A stretch of 64,000 bases of DNA from Cognataquiflexum rubidum (GCF_022538115.1 NZ_JAKZAL010000002.1:372001-436000), one strand, 5' to 3'. Counted from the first letter of the stretch, positions 45,663-55,241 are shown. Made by a program: numbers and translations. Notes: a model not told the origin generated them from the letters alone.

Positions 45663-47570
45663 ATGCTAAAATCAATTATCAAAGCAACGCTTCTTTGTGT
45701 GATCATCTTTGCTTTTTCCTGTCAATCCAATGAACCTCCCACTGAGGTTTTTATGCCGAAGTTTTTTGCGGACCACATGGTTTTTCAAAGAAATCAACCC
45801 ATCAGGGTTTGGGGAGATGGAACACCCGGCAAGAGTGTTGTTGCAACATTCAACAATCAGGAAAAGGAAACAGAGATTGACGATAATGGTTATTGGATGG
45901 TAGAATTTGATCCGATGCCTGCTTCAGGTCCATTTGTATTGGATGTCAACGGGAAAAAAATTCGGGATATCCAGATCGGTGACGTGTGGGTGGCCGGTGG
46001 ACAATCCAACATGGAATGGGTTATGAGTGCTCAAGTGGAGGGACTTCAGGAGGAAATTGCCGACAGTGAATATCCTCTCATCCGTTTTTTCAAAATTCCC
46101 CATGACTATGATGCCAAAGTAAAAACAGACGTCAGGGGAGGAGAATGGAAAGTGGCCAATGCGGATAACCTTATGAATTTCTCTGCTGTGGCCTGGTTTT
46201 TTGCCAAAAAAAATCATTTAGAAAAAGGAGTTCCCATCGGTATCATCGAAAGTAATTGGGGCGGAACACCTGCCGAAGGTTGGACTGCTTCAGAAAAATT
46301 GATTGATTTTCCACCATACCAGGAGAAAGCAAAGGATGTTGTAGATAGAAAAGACTATTGGATACAGGAAATCATTGACAACAAAGTCAGGGAACTCAAA
46401 AGAAATGACTTGGTGGCTGCACCTCAAAACGGTGAAATCAAGGGAGTGGTCAATACTAACTTTGATGACAGTGACTGGCAGACGGTAAATCTTCCGGGCG
46501 ATAATCCTTTCTCGGACATTGCATGGTTCCGCAAAAAATTTACTGTAACCAATATTGACAATGTCTCTTTGAACCTTGGCGATATCCAACAGATGGCCTA
46601 TATCTACCTCAATGGAGGAAGGCTTTTATTTAAAGATTATGGTGATGCGGTGAAGGAGTTTACGCTTCCGGCAGGAATGATTGTCCAAGGAGAAAATTTG
46701 TTGGCCGTAAGGATAGTCAATACTTGGAACAACTCTCCGGTATTGGGAAAAAGCGGTGAGTTTTTCGTCAAATCCGGCGGAAAGAAAATTTCGCTCGAAG
46801 GAGAATGGAAATACAATAATAGGATAGAGGAGGAAATTCCAAAAGTGGAATGGTACAATTGGCTTCCCGGCATGATGTACAATGCGATGATCGCACCTAT
46901 CGTGAAATACCCCATCAAAGGCGTAATATGGTATCAGGGAGAGAGTAATACCGGTGAACATCAATATTACAAGCGGCTATTTAGCACCATGATCCAAAAC
47001 TGGAGGGAAGCTTGGGGAATCGGGGATTTTCCTTTTCTATTTGTTCAATTAGCCAATTTTATGGAAAGGAAAGATGTTCAGCCGGACTCTGATTGGGCAT
47101 TTTTGAGAGAAGCGCAGACACAGACTTTGGAACTTCCCAATACCGGAATGGCCGTCACCATAGACGTGGGGAATGCAGGTGATATCCATCCAAGAAACAA
47201 AAAAGATGTAGGTCACAGGCTATGGCAGTCCGCCAAAAAAGTTGCTTACGGAGATGATGTCGTGCATTCGGGACCGGTTATTTCAGCTGTAGCAAAGCAA
47301 GGTGAAAAAATTATAGTCACGTTTGATTTTGTGGGGGAAGGTTTGCAATTGTCCTCTGGAGCAGAGGTCAAGGGTTTTGTCCTTGCCGGAGAAGATGGAG
47401 AATTTGAATCAGCAAAAGGAAAAATCGTGGGAACCAATCAGGTGGAAGTATATAGCCCTAAAGTAAAAAACCCTGGAGAAGTCAGGTTCGCTTGGGCGGA
47501 CAATCCAGAATTTAATTTATACAATAGCCTCAGCTTACCGGCTGTACCCTTTAGACAAAAGATCGATTAG
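45663..47570 (+). CDS. Sialate O-acetylesterase-like lipoprotein (SGNH)
   Basis: The 635-residue protein has a lipoprotein-type N-terminus (IIFAFSC) and the sialate O-acetylesterase layout: a beta-sandwich, then the SGNH catalytic Ser in VAGGQSNMEW, a central jelly-roll insertion (about 245-365), GVIWYQGESNTG (Gly/Asn block), and DIHPRNKKDVGH (catalytic Asp-His). Such enzymes remove O-acetyl groups from sialic acids or plant polysaccharides in the periplasm or on the surface. No sialic acid catabolic genes are adjacent, so the substrate is open. Confidence 0.92.
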   Translation: MLKSIIKATLLCVIIFAFSCQSNEPPTEVFMPKFFADHMVFQRNQPIRVWGDGTPGKSVVATFNNQEKETEIDDNGYWMVEFDPMPASGPFVLDVNGKKIRDIQIGDVWVAGGQSNMEWVMSAQVEGLQEEIADSEYPLIRFFKIPHDYDAKVKTDVRGGEWKVANADNLMNFSAVAWFFAKKNHLEKGVPIGIIESNWGGTPAEGWTASEKLIDFPPYQEKAKDVVDRKDYWIQEIIDNKVRELKRNDLVAAPQNGEIKGVVNTNFDDSDWQTVNLPGDNPFSDIAWFRKKFTVTNIDNVSLNLGDIQQMAYIYLNGGRLLFKDYGDAVKEFTLPAGMIVQGENLLAVRIVNTWNNSPVLGKSGEFFVKSGGKKISLEGEWKYNNRIEEEIPKVEWYNWLPGMMYNAMIAPIVKYPIKGVIWYQGESNTGEHQYYKRLFSTMIQNWREAWGIGDFPFLFVQLANFMERKDVQPDSDWAFLREAQTQTLELPNTGMAVTIDVGNAGDIHPRNKKDVGHRLWQSAKKVAYGDDVVHSGPVISAVAKQGEKIIVTFDFVGEGLQLSSGAEVKGFVLAGEDGEFESAKGKIVGTNQVEVYSPKVKNPGEVRFAWADNPEFNLYNSLSLPAVPFRQKID

Positions 47571-47602
47571 TAAGTCCTGATTCTTTTGGGAAAATTGGAA
47601 TC

Positions 47603-48964
47603 CTAAAAGTTGTCAGTTATTTTCTTACCAAATCCCCAACTTAAGCCGACCTGCAGGTCGGCTTTTTTTGTATCTGCCATCAAGGCTGTTAAGATCGATT
47701 GAGAACCTATGAAAAATCCTCCAAAGCGAAATCCTAAGCCGCCGGTAAATCCGGCTATGTCATAATATCCCCACGAGGAATATACTTCAAACTTGCCAAA
47801 AACAGCACTCGGGGTGAGGGCGATAAGGTTCATGGCGGGAATTTGAAGGTTATTCTCTTTATTTTGGAGGAATGTCTGTCCATAAACACTGACAAAAAAC
47901 TTATCCGATAACTTCAAATCAGCGTTGGCAGCCCAGACTGTCGGTAATCCTGCCTTGATGCCATCCGTATTGGATTCCCTGGAGAAATAACCACTTTCTA
48001 AAAAATCCCTTTCTATGGCACGTAAATCGGGTTCCAGAAGGTCTATCCTGAATGATTGTCCCTCCGGAATGTTCATTTTGAAGGTTTGGTTGTTTTGGCC
48101 TGCGCCTAATGTCAAATTACCGATATTCCTAAATGCCATGCCCGTATTCAGCCAAACGCCGTCTTTGTTTTTCAATTGGTAATTGAACCCGATGTCAAAA
48201 CCGACTCCTGACAATTGCCCGAAACTCAAGTTCTCATAATCTATACTGAAATTCCTCTTGTTGACCACAGATTCATCGTAGGAAATATTAACCGTAGCCT
48301 GTGCATTGGTCAGAGCCACGGCAGTCTGATCGACCACCAATGTCCCTCTGAGACTGCCTATGCCTAAATTGGTATATCCGGTAGGGAAGAGCAATTTGAA
48401 ATTGGTGCCTACAGAAAATTTGCTTTTTGGGCTATTCCAGATTTCTCTACCTATGACCACACCCGTTTCAAACCAAGTTGCGGTGTTAGCCCTTTGGTTG
48501 TTTGGATTGTTGATGCCAAGTGTTAAAATATCGAAACTGATTTCATTATCTGTAACATACCTGCCGATTTCAGGATTGATATTTAAGATGGTGGCCCTGG
48601 TCTGAACTTGGGAAATGAGCCCAAAAGCCCATTTTCCTTTCTTCATTCCAAAGGAAGGTATGATTACCGACCCGTCAGTGTTTCCATCCACGGGCTGATC
48701 TGCCTTCTCCATCATTTTGCTCCAAAGGTCATTTCGGTTTTCTAAGGTTTCAGAAAATGTCAGGGTATTGTTACCGACTACAGCATTTCCGGCAAAAAAC
48801 TGTACTTCCACTGTTCTTGACAAGTTGTTCATTTCAGCCGGATTCATCATAGCGCTGATAATTCCCTTTCTTTGGCTGTTTTGGATGCCGACATAAGGGA
48901 ACTGCGCCATAACGGCCACAGGCATCAAAAAAGAAACAAATAGCAGAAGTAGAATTTTGTTCAT
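47603..48964 (-). CDS. Outer membrane beta-barrel protein (DUF5723-like)
   Basis: The 453-residue protein starts with a signal peptide (MNKILLLLFVSFLMPVAVMAQ) and then a long series of amphipathic strands (FAFGLISQVQTRATIL..., FSVGTNFKLLFPTGYTNLGI, GFDIGFNYQLKN) with a C-terminal barrel end (LQVGLSWGFGKKITDNF). It resembles Bacteroidota outer membrane proteins annotated DUF5723. An in-frame ATG 8 codons upstream (48988) gives a poorer signal peptide. Its 3' end contains a plus-strand terminator-like palindrome. Confidence 0.85.
   Translation of the reverse strand: MNKILLLLFVSFLMPVAVMAQFPYVGIQNSQRKGIISAMMNPAEMNNLSRTVEVQFFAGNAVVGNNTLTFSETLENRNDLWSKMMEKADQPVDGNTDGSVIIPSFGMKKGKWAFGLISQVQTRATILNINPEIGRYVTDNEISFDILTLGINNPNNQRANTATWFETGVVIGREIWNSPKSKFSVGTNFKLLFPTGYTNLGIGSLRGTLVVDQTAVALTNAQATVNISYDESVVNKRNFSIDYENLSFGQLSGVGFDIGFNYQLKNKDGVWLNTGMAFRNIGNLTLGAGQNNQTFKMNIPEGQSFRIDLLEPDLRAIERDFLESGYFSRESNTDGIKAGLPTVWAANADLKLSDKFFVSVYGQTFLQNKENNLQIPAMNLIALTPSAVFGKFEVYSSWGYYDIAGFTGGLGFRFGGFFIGSQSILTALMADTKKADLQVGLSWGFGKKITDNF
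47643..47669 (+). terminator. Intrinsic terminator for the esterase gene, lying inside the opposite gene
   Basis: AAGCCGACCTGCAGGTCGGCTT (47643-47664) is a perfect 22-bp palindrome, followed on the + strand by a T-run (to 47669). It lies 73 nt past the esterase stop, but within the last codons of the minus-strand barrel gene (encoding KKADLQVGLS). Confidence 0.8.
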
Positions 48965-49034
48965 TGGGTAGGGAGTAATACTTCGCAAATTACAGTTTTA
49001 TATGAGAAGGGTTAAAATTTCACACAATAGAAAA

Positions 49035-50141
49035 TCAAAACCCCGTTTTGTTTGGATTGAAATTACATGCCACTATTTCGAACTTTGCCCATGTCCAATC
49101 ACCTGAATCCAGCTTCCAGGTAACTTCACCGGATGCAGGGACTTTAATTCCGTCGAATTCTTTTGTGGAGGTCACATTTACGGTCCACTCTGATCTTTTG
49201 GCCTCTGGACCGCTTCCCTGATACCGCAAGGCCGAAAAACTCAGGACATGTCCATCTTCGCCAAAAGAAAATATACCCGATCCTGAAAGTCCTCCTAATG
49301 TCAAAGTGGCCTTTGCAGACTGGTTGCCAAGTTCTTTCCAGGTAATATTATCGTTCAGTGAGGCAGTAGGATACCAAACAATTTCACCCAAAAAACGCTG
49401 CAAGGCAGCTTCGTTGATCTGTGGATTGGGTCCGTCATTTGCCACAGGAAAAACCGAAAATAACTTAAAAACCATTTCTCCATTTCCTTCAATAAACTTG
49501 TCTCTGCCAAAAGCACTGATTGCCGGCATCATTTCAATTTTAGCTTTCCAGACAAAAGCCGGAGGGGATATGGTTGAATATTGTTCCGCGACAGTAGTAT
49601 ACCAATCTTTCTGTTCAGGTTTTAATTTGATCTGGTAATTTTGTTCCATAAATACACTTTGGATTCGGGATTTTCCAAGTACTCCCGCAGCCTTCATCCA
49701 AGTCTGTACCGATTTTGGGAGCTGGGAGATTTCCTCTTCCGTAATGGGAGAAGACATTTCTTCATTTGCGTTTTCCAAAATATAAGTGACCTCTTTTCTG
49801 ATTTTTTTCTCAAAATCGTAATGCGCAAAGGCAGCTAGGGCAACAGTCAGGATCAGGACATTCGGTATCGTACCATAGAGAGAGTCTTTCCAAAAAACAA
49901 TGATCAGGACTTGGGAGATCAGGACACCGATTATCGCGAATAACCACCAAAAAGGATTTTTTAGAAAAATCATCACCCCAGAAAACAACAAGATTAAGGC
50001 CGCCAATAACCAAAGCAAACCCATGGTTTTGGAAACAGGACTGGTGATTTCGCTTAATTCAGCCATTAGAAAGGCTTTCATAAATCCAAGCAGGTGAATC
50101 AGGCCGTGAATCAATAGAATAATCATGAATAGTGTTTTCAT
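49035..50141 (-). CDS. Membrane protein of the DUF6544/DUF6920 type
   Basis: The 368-residue protein has an N-terminal membrane domain of about four helices (1-110; ILLIHGLIHLLGFMKAFLM, LLWLLAALILLFSGVMIFL, FWWLFAIIGVLISQVLIIVF) and a soluble C-terminal domain (about 130-368) with KAAGVLGKSRIQSVFMEQNYQ, PAFVWKAKIEMMPAISAFG and the GEVTWKLDSGDWTWAKFEI end. It matches the DUF6544/DUF6920 family of uncharacterised bacterial proteins. No enzymatic motif is evident. Confidence 0.85.
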   Translation of the reverse strand: MKTLFMIILLIHGLIHLLGFMKAFLMAELSEITSPVSKTMGLLWLLAALILLFSGVMIFLKNPFWWLFAIIGVLISQVLIIVFWKDSLYGTIPNVLILTVALAAFAHYDFEKKIRKEVTYILENANEEMSSPITEEEISQLPKSVQTWMKAAGVLGKSRIQSVFMEQNYQIKLKPEQKDWYTTVAEQYSTISPPAFVWKAKIEMMPAISAFGRDKFIEGNGEMVFKLFSVFPVANDGPNPQINEAALQRFLGEIVWYPTASLNDNITWKELGNQSAKATLTLGGLSGSGIFSFGEDGHVLSFSALRYQGSGPEAKRSEWTVNVTSTKEFDGIKVPASGEVTWKLDSGDWTWAKFEIVACNFNPNKTGF

Positions 50142-50275
50142 GGCTGCTTTATTTATTGACTCTCCAAATTACTTATATCCCAAACAAAAATCCCTGATAC
50201 CAATCAGCTAAAGAGTTGATTTTGCTTAGGGGAATTGAATGTTTTTGTTAAGGTTGAGACTAATCAAGCCTTGAT

Positions 50276-52003
50276 TCAGATTTCTTCCCCTGGGCGGAAT
50301 CGGATCTTTTGTGGATATGAAAATGCATGGATTCCCTGACCTGAAAGGATTTTGGCTTGGATCTTTTTCCAATTGTCGGGATTGAAAAGCTCGGTATGAA
50401 AATCGAAAAAATGGTTTTTGACATCATGCCTGCCGATCATAAACCTTTTGAAATCCTGCGGAAAAACGTCGTTTTGGGCAATGTCATACCAAGGAGATGA
50501 CGCATAGATCTGCTCATAAGTTTCGGGTATTGGTTTCTCCCGGAAGTTCATATCTGTCAAAAACTCAATTTCATCATAGTCATAGAAAATCACCCGTTTT
50601 TGCCTTGTCACGCCAAAGTTTTTGGTCATCATGTCTCCTGCAAAAATATTTGCTTTTGCCATTTCCAATATTGAATCCCCATATTCTTCCACAGCTTGCC
50701 GGGCTTCTTCCGTGGTACAATTTTCAAGGTAAATATTAAGAGGAACCATCCTTCTTTCGATGTACACATGTTTGAGGATTAGTTCATCAGAGGTTGTGTA
50801 CAACAGAGAATTTACCGTGCTGCGGAGTTCTTCCAACAGGGTTGGGTCAATCCGGTTGAGTGGCAAGTGAAATTCTTCAAACTCATGCGTATCTGCCATC
50901 CTACCTACCCGGTCGTGCAGCCCGACCATCTTGTATTTTTCACGGACTTCCTGTCGGGTCATGGTTTTGGGCGGGTCAAAATAATCTTTGATCATCTTAA
51001 AGACGACATTGTAAGAGGGGAGTGTAAACACTGTCATGACCATCCCTTTGACCCCTTCGGCCAAGACAAAATTATCCTTGCTCTGACTGAGATGATTTAA
51101 AAAATCCTTGTAGAATTCTGTTTTGCCATGTTTGTTAAACCCAATGGCATTGTAAAGTTCATGGATTTTTTTGTTGGGAATCACCGCATTAAGGAATGAT
51201 ATCATCTGCGAAGGAATGTCGGCTTTGACCATAAAATAAGACCTGGAAAAGCTAAATAATCCGGACATCAGGTTGGGGTCAAAGATCATGGTATCTGCAA
51301 AAACCCCTTTTGGGCCATTGAGAAAAGGAATAATGAATGGCATCCATTTGTTGCCTATTTTGATACGGCCGATGACATAGGCGCCTTTGTTTCTATAAAA
51401 AACGGACTTCAATACCTGTGTGGTACTTTCAGCAGAAGGGATATACCTGGTCAATATCACGTCTTTGACAGATTTGATCAAAAATTCTATGTCCTCTTCC
51501 TTGTTCATATAAGGAACCCCAAAATCAAAATCTTCCAGGATCTTTTGGATAATTTTCTTTAATCCCCAATCAGAGGGATAGCTGTGGTAAAGATTGTCAT
51601 TTGGATAAATGACACAAGAGTTATAACCTTCATGGACAAACATCAGGTCTTCATTGATGGCAAGACCCGAATAAGATTTGCGGATAACAGAGTTGAAAAA
51701 AGTCTCAGCCAGTTCTTTGTCTTTCTTGTTGGATATAAGCAGTGAATAATGCGATTTAGCAGTTTTCCAAAAATCAAAACTGTTGGCATTTTCCAAAAGC
51801 ATTTCACTTAGAAGTTGACGGGTAGCACTCACCTGATCTTTGTATAGGCGAAGTCTTTTCCGGTGATTTTGCTGCATGGCCTTCCAGTCTCTTGCTTTAA
51901 AAAAAGCCGGAGTCAGGTCCGTCAACTCATTGAAATCTCTTACATAAGTATCAAATCCTGCAAGAAGTACAAGTGAGGTCTCGTCGATCAATTTCTCGCT
52001 CAT
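50276..52003 (-). CDS. aceK: Isocitrate dehydrogenase kinase/phosphatase
   Basis: The 575-residue protein is about as long as E. coli AceK (578) and contains its landmarks: a regulatory N-terminal half, then LAEGVKGMVMTVFTLPSYNV (ATP-binding loop), VFKMIKDYFDPPK with the conserved lysine, GRMADTHEFEEFHLPL, and FYDYDEIEFLTDMNFRE (catalytic/metal Asp). AceK switches isocitrate dehydrogenase off and on to direct carbon into the glyoxylate bypass. aceA and aceB are not adjacent in this window. Confidence 0.95.
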   Translation of the reverse strand: MSEKLIDETSLVLLAGFDTYVRDFNELTDLTPAFFKARDWKAMQQNHRKRLRLYKDQVSATRQLLSEMLLENANSFDFWKTAKSHYSLLISNKKDKELAETFFNSVIRKSYSGLAINEDLMFVHEGYNSCVIYPNDNLYHSYPSDWGLKKIIQKILEDFDFGVPYMNKEEDIEFLIKSVKDVILTRYIPSAESTTQVLKSVFYRNKGAYVIGRIKIGNKWMPFIIPFLNGPKGVFADTMIFDPNLMSGLFSFSRSYFMVKADIPSQMISFLNAVIPNKKIHELYNAIGFNKHGKTEFYKDFLNHLSQSKDNFVLAEGVKGMVMTVFTLPSYNVVFKMIKDYFDPPKTMTRQEVREKYKMVGLHDRVGRMADTHEFEEFHLPLNRIDPTLLEELRSTVNSLLYTTSDELILKHVYIERRMVPLNIYLENCTTEEARQAVEEYGDSILEMAKANIFAGDMMTKNFGVTRQKRVIFYDYDEIEFLTDMNFREKPIPETYEQIYASSPWYDIAQNDVFPQDFKRFMIGRHDVKNHFFDFHTELFNPDNWKKIQAKILSGQGIHAFSYPQKIRFRPGEEI

Positions 52004-52444
52004 AAAAATGTTGTTTTTGACAGGACAAGGTCAATAGATTATATTTAGGAAGAATAAAATACAGTTTTTTTTAATTACAGGAAAAAAAATATTTTTTTTT
52101 TGAAATTATGATTTCAAAAAACCCACAATTCAAAAAGTATAAAAAATTCTGTAGGATGATAATAATTTTAAGTATTTCAATAAGCTTCAAGAGCGGATTA
52201 TTGCTTGTTGTAAAGGCCTCAAAAAGCTTGATTTAAGATTTTGGAACACACAAAATATAATTTTCGCAATCGATTGTTTGGACAATAAAAAAACATTATT
52301 TACCTTTCGAGCATGCTATTCATTCATTGAATATCTACAATAGGTTTAATAGGTTTGAGAGATAAAAAAGGTTGGGACAATGTTCTGACCTTTTTTGATT
52401 TTTGGGGTTTTTATATTTCATTCGTATTCTTTATATCTCCAAAA
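52004..52444. other. AT-rich intergenic region between divergent aceK and lipoprotein genes
   Basis: These 441 bp hold promoters of the flanking divergent genes. Long A and T runs occur at 52060-52105. One + strand promoter candidate is listed separately; none was convincing for aceK. No gene or RNA was recognised. Confidence 0.55.
52277..52308 (+). promoter_or_regulatory. Putative promoter of the lipoprotein-NUDIX pair
   Basis: TTTG (52277-52280), a 20-nt spacer and TACCTTTC (52301-52308, 7 of 8 matches to TAnnTTTG). It would give a leader of about 130 nt to the ATG at 52445. Confidence 0.5.
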
Positions 52445-53128
52445 ATGTCTCCCTCAGCCAAAATCCATTCTTCCAGGTTTTTATTTGCATGCTTGGTGTT
52501 CTTGGGTTCCTGTACTTTTCAAAAAGAAAAAACAGAAGAAACAGTAGAGAAAATATCAATTTCCGAAGAGGAAGAACTTAATCAGCTTCTTGCTTCAGGG
52601 CTTCAGCAATTAAGTAATTGGACCGGATTTTGGAAATCGCAAGAACCAACATTTGACTTGGCAGGATTTCAAATGAGCAGGGAAATCCCTTATGAAGCGT
52701 TGGAATGGCCGGAGGAAAATTTTATCCGACAAGACCATCCACTCCATAAGTACCTTATTCCAAACCCTGAAGGTCACGGTGTAGTGGACATTTACAGTTA
52801 CAAAGTCGTGATGCCGGAAGAAGCCCAGGTTTCTTTTAACCCCGATTCAGAAGTGATATATTTCAAGTCAAATGGCATGCGGGAGAGGTTGATGTTTATG
52901 GGGCCTTCAGGAGGATTTGAGGAAGCCATTTGGGTCAGTCCTGAGCATCTGATGGTAACAGGATTTTTTGAGGAGGAGGGGGGAATCACGCCTATGATTT
53001 GGATTATCATGCCTGATGACCACAAATACATCACCTTCAAGCATTCACTCTATACTAGCACTTATCCCAAAACAGGTTACCTCGTCAAGAAGCTCCAAAA
53101 CATCGATTTTTCAAATGGAGCTGAATAA
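52445..53128 (+). CDS. Lipoprotein, function unknown (227 aa)
   Basis: From the ATG at 52445 the protein starts MSPSAKIHSSRFLFACLVFLGSC, a lipoprotein signal; a TTG start 30 codons upstream would add a second hydrophobic stretch and is less likely. The mature protein has no recognised domain: an acidic helical start (KISISEEEELNQLLASGLQQ), then beta-rich segments (HGVVDIYSYKVVMPEEAQVS, GFFEEEGGITPMIWIIMPDD). It overlaps the NUDIX gene by 14 bp and is probably translated with it. Confidence 0.75.
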   Translation: MSPSAKIHSSRFLFACLVFLGSCTFQKEKTEETVEKISISEEEELNQLLASGLQQLSNWTGFWKSQEPTFDLAGFQMSREIPYEALEWPEENFIRQDHPLHKYLIPNPEGHGVVDIYSYKVVMPEEAQVSFNPDSEVIYFKSNGMRERLMFMGPSGGFEEAIWVSPEHLMVTGFFEEEGGITPMIWIIMPDDHKYITFKHSLYTSTYPKTGYLVKKLQNIDFSNGAE

Positions 53129-53747
53129 AGTAGTCAGAAGATTAGAAAGACTGTTGCAGGACCCTCTTCCTGGGATGCTTGGACATCTAACCATGTTGCC
53201 GCAGCCGGTTGACGAAAAAAGATTTTCTGTCAGGGATGACCATAGAAAGGGTGCGGTTTTGATGCTTTTTTATCCGGAAGGAAATAGCAGTTTTGTCCCA
53301 TTTATCAAAAGACCTGAATACCCCGGAGTGCACAGTGGTCAGATAGCATTTCCTGGAGGGAAGTGGGAACCGGAGGATGCCGATATGAGCGTCACCGCAC
53401 TCAGGGAAGCCGAAGAAGAGATTGGTGTCTATTCAGAAAAAATCACCTTATTGGGCAAGTTAAGTGATGTCTATATTCCGCCAAGTAATTTTTTGGTGTC
53501 TCCTTATATCGGATTCATCTCAGAAAAGCCGGATTTTAATCCCCAAGCCACAGAAGTGGAGAGGATTATCAGCTGCCCTCTTCCTGTACTTTTAGATAAA
53601 GAAAACAGAAAACTTACTCAGATTAAAGGAAGCTCAGGTTTTAGTTTTGAAGCACCCTATTTTGACATTGAAAATGAAGTGGTTTGGGGAGCTACGGCCA
53701 TGATGCTTGGCGAATTCACTTATTTGTGGGAGAATTCCAAGTTTTGA
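53115..53747 (+). CDS. NUDIX hydrolase, CoA diphosphatase type
   Basis: The 210-residue protein carries the Nudix box GGKWEPEDADMSVTALREAE followed by EEIG, and the preceding RPEYPGVHSGQIAFPGGK is the CoA-pyrophosphatase (NudL/YeaB) pattern with LLTxR-type context replaced by FIKRPEY. It likely cleaves CoA into acyl-phosphopantetheine and 3',5'-ADP. The ATG at 53115 lies inside the upstream lipoprotein gene; earlier in-frame starts lack similarity. Confidence 0.88.
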   Translation: MELNKVVRRLERLLQDPLPGMLGHLTMLPQPVDEKRFSVRDDHRKGAVLMLFYPEGNSSFVPFIKRPEYPGVHSGQIAFPGGKWEPEDADMSVTALREAEEEIGVYSEKITLLGKLSDVYIPPSNFLVSPYIGFISEKPDFNPQATEVERIISCPLPVLLDKENRKLTQIKGSSGFSFEAPYFDIENEVVWGATAMMLGEFTYLWENSKF

Positions 53748-53794
53748 AGTTTCTCCTAATTGTGGTATTGTTGTAGGACTAACCTTTATCAAGC

Positions 53795-55045
53795 ATGCAA
53801 GAAAGCAGTCCTTTGATCAGTAATGATGCCGTCGTTTTTGGGTTATTGATGACCATATTGGCTTTGGTTTTTTCTACCTCCTCCAACAAATCACCTTTTT
53901 GGGTTAAATTTTACAGTATAGTGCCTTCAGTTCTGTTATGCTACTTTATTCCGGCACTTCTCAATTCATTCAATATCATCTCCGGTGAATCCTCCGGTTT
54001 GTATAAAGTTGCCTCAAGGTATATGCTGCCTGCTTCTTTGGTTTTGTTGACTTTGAGTATTGATTTCAAAGGAATTATAAAACTGGGACCAAAAGCATTG
54101 GTTATGTTTCTTGCCGGTACCGTAGGGGTAATGTTGGGAGGTCCATTTGCTTTGTTGGTGGTTTCAGGTATTTACCCTGAAATTTTGAATGGGGTAGGGC
54201 CTGACGAGGTTTGGCGGGGATTGTCAACGATTGCAGGAAGTTGGATCGGGGGAGGCGCCAATCAGACCGCCATGTTGGAGGTATTTGGTGCAAGCCCTTC
54301 TTTATTCAGCCAAATGATAGCGGTGGACGTTTTGGTAGCCAACTTATGGATGGCGGTTTTGCTTTTTTGGGCAGCCAAGCCGGGTAAGATTGACCGACTA
54401 TTCAAAGCAGATAGTTCTGCCATTCTTGAACTTCAATTGAAAGTGGAGAAGTATCGTGCCGGGATTTTGAAGATACCAACCTTGTCAGATACGATGCTGA
54501 TCTTGGGGATTGGATTTGCAGTTACAGGATTTTCCCATTGGGTGGCGGATATCGTTGCGCCGTATATCGGGGAAAATTATCCTCAACTGAGTCAATATTC
54601 TTTGGATTCGACCTTTTTTTGGATTGTTGTCATCGCCACCACAGGAGGTTTGTTGATGTCCTTTACCAAAGCCCGTGAGCTCGAAGGAGCAGGTGCATCA
54701 AGGCTTGGTTCTGTGTTGCTATATATTTTGGTGGCCACCATCGGCATGCAGATGGACCTGATGGCAATATTTGACAATCCTGTATTGTTTTTAATAGGGA
54801 TAATCTGGATATCTTTTCATATCCTGCTCATGCTTTTGGTAGCTTACCTGATCAAAGCCCCATTCTTTTATGTGGCGGTTGGATCCCAAGCCAATATCGG
54901 AGGTGCAGCTTCAGCACCCATTGTAGCTTCAGCCTTCAATCCTTCCTTGGCACCTGTCGGCGTTTTGATGGCTGTGTTGGGTTATGCTTTGGGAACGTAC
55001 GGCGCATATTTGAGCGGTCTGATGATGCAATGGATCCATGGTTAA
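53795..55045 (+). CDS. DUF819-family membrane protein
   Basis: The 416-residue protein has about 10-11 membrane helices and the DUF819 (YjcL-like) conserved blocks: VASRYMLPASLVLLTLSIDF, GSWIGGGANQTAMLEVFGAS in the first half, and FFYVAVGSQANIGGAASAPI followed by VASAF in the second half. The repeated GG-N/Q motifs in two halves suggest a transporter with inverted symmetry. The substrate is unknown. It begins 47 bp after the NUDIX gene. Confidence 0.88.
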   Translation: MQESSPLISNDAVVFGLLMTILALVFSTSSNKSPFWVKFYSIVPSVLLCYFIPALLNSFNIISGESSGLYKVASRYMLPASLVLLTLSIDFKGIIKLGPKALVMFLAGTVGVMLGGPFALLVVSGIYPEILNGVGPDEVWRGLSTIAGSWIGGGANQTAMLEVFGASPSLFSQMIAVDVLVANLWMAVLLFWAAKPGKIDRLFKADSSAILELQLKVEKYRAGILKIPTLSDTMLILGIGFAVTGFSHWVADIVAPYIGENYPQLSQYSLDSTFFWIVVIATTGGLLMSFTKARELEGAGASRLGSVLLYILVATIGMQMDLMAIFDNPVLFLIGIIWISFHILLMLLVAYLIKAPFFYVAVGSQANIGGAASAPIVASAFNPSLAPVGVLMAVLGYALGTYGAYLSGLMMQWIHG

Positions 55046-55175
55046 AAGATTCCCTGTCGGTATTCTTGATAAGGGTATTTTATATTGCCAAGGCCGAAAT
55101 TCCCCTAAATTGAATTGCATCTTTTCAGGGATGCTGTATGGTTTTCATTAACAAAACGATTTCGGTGCAACATTT

Positions 55176-55218
55176 TTTGGCCATGCAAAATGGCCAAACC
55201 TAAAAGCGTGTAACTTTA
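55176..55218 (+). promoter_or_regulatory. 9-bp inverted repeat overlapping a promoter of the ferredoxin gene
   Basis: TTTGGCCAT-GCAAA-ATGGCCAAA (55176-55184 / 55190-55198) is a perfect inverted repeat, followed by TAACTTTA (55211-55218, 7 of 8 to TAnnTTTG), 24 nt before the ferredoxin ATG. The right arm falls in the -33 region. It lacks a following T-run, so it reads as an operator rather than a terminator. Confidence 0.45.
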
Positions 55219-55241
55219 CCGTCAAAATTAAACCAAACTAC

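Noticed and set aside
47643-47669. Palindrome as terminator of the barrel gene itself
   Set aside because: It lies before that gene's stop codon, and on the minus strand it is followed by coding sequence rather than a T-run; it fits the + strand gene only.
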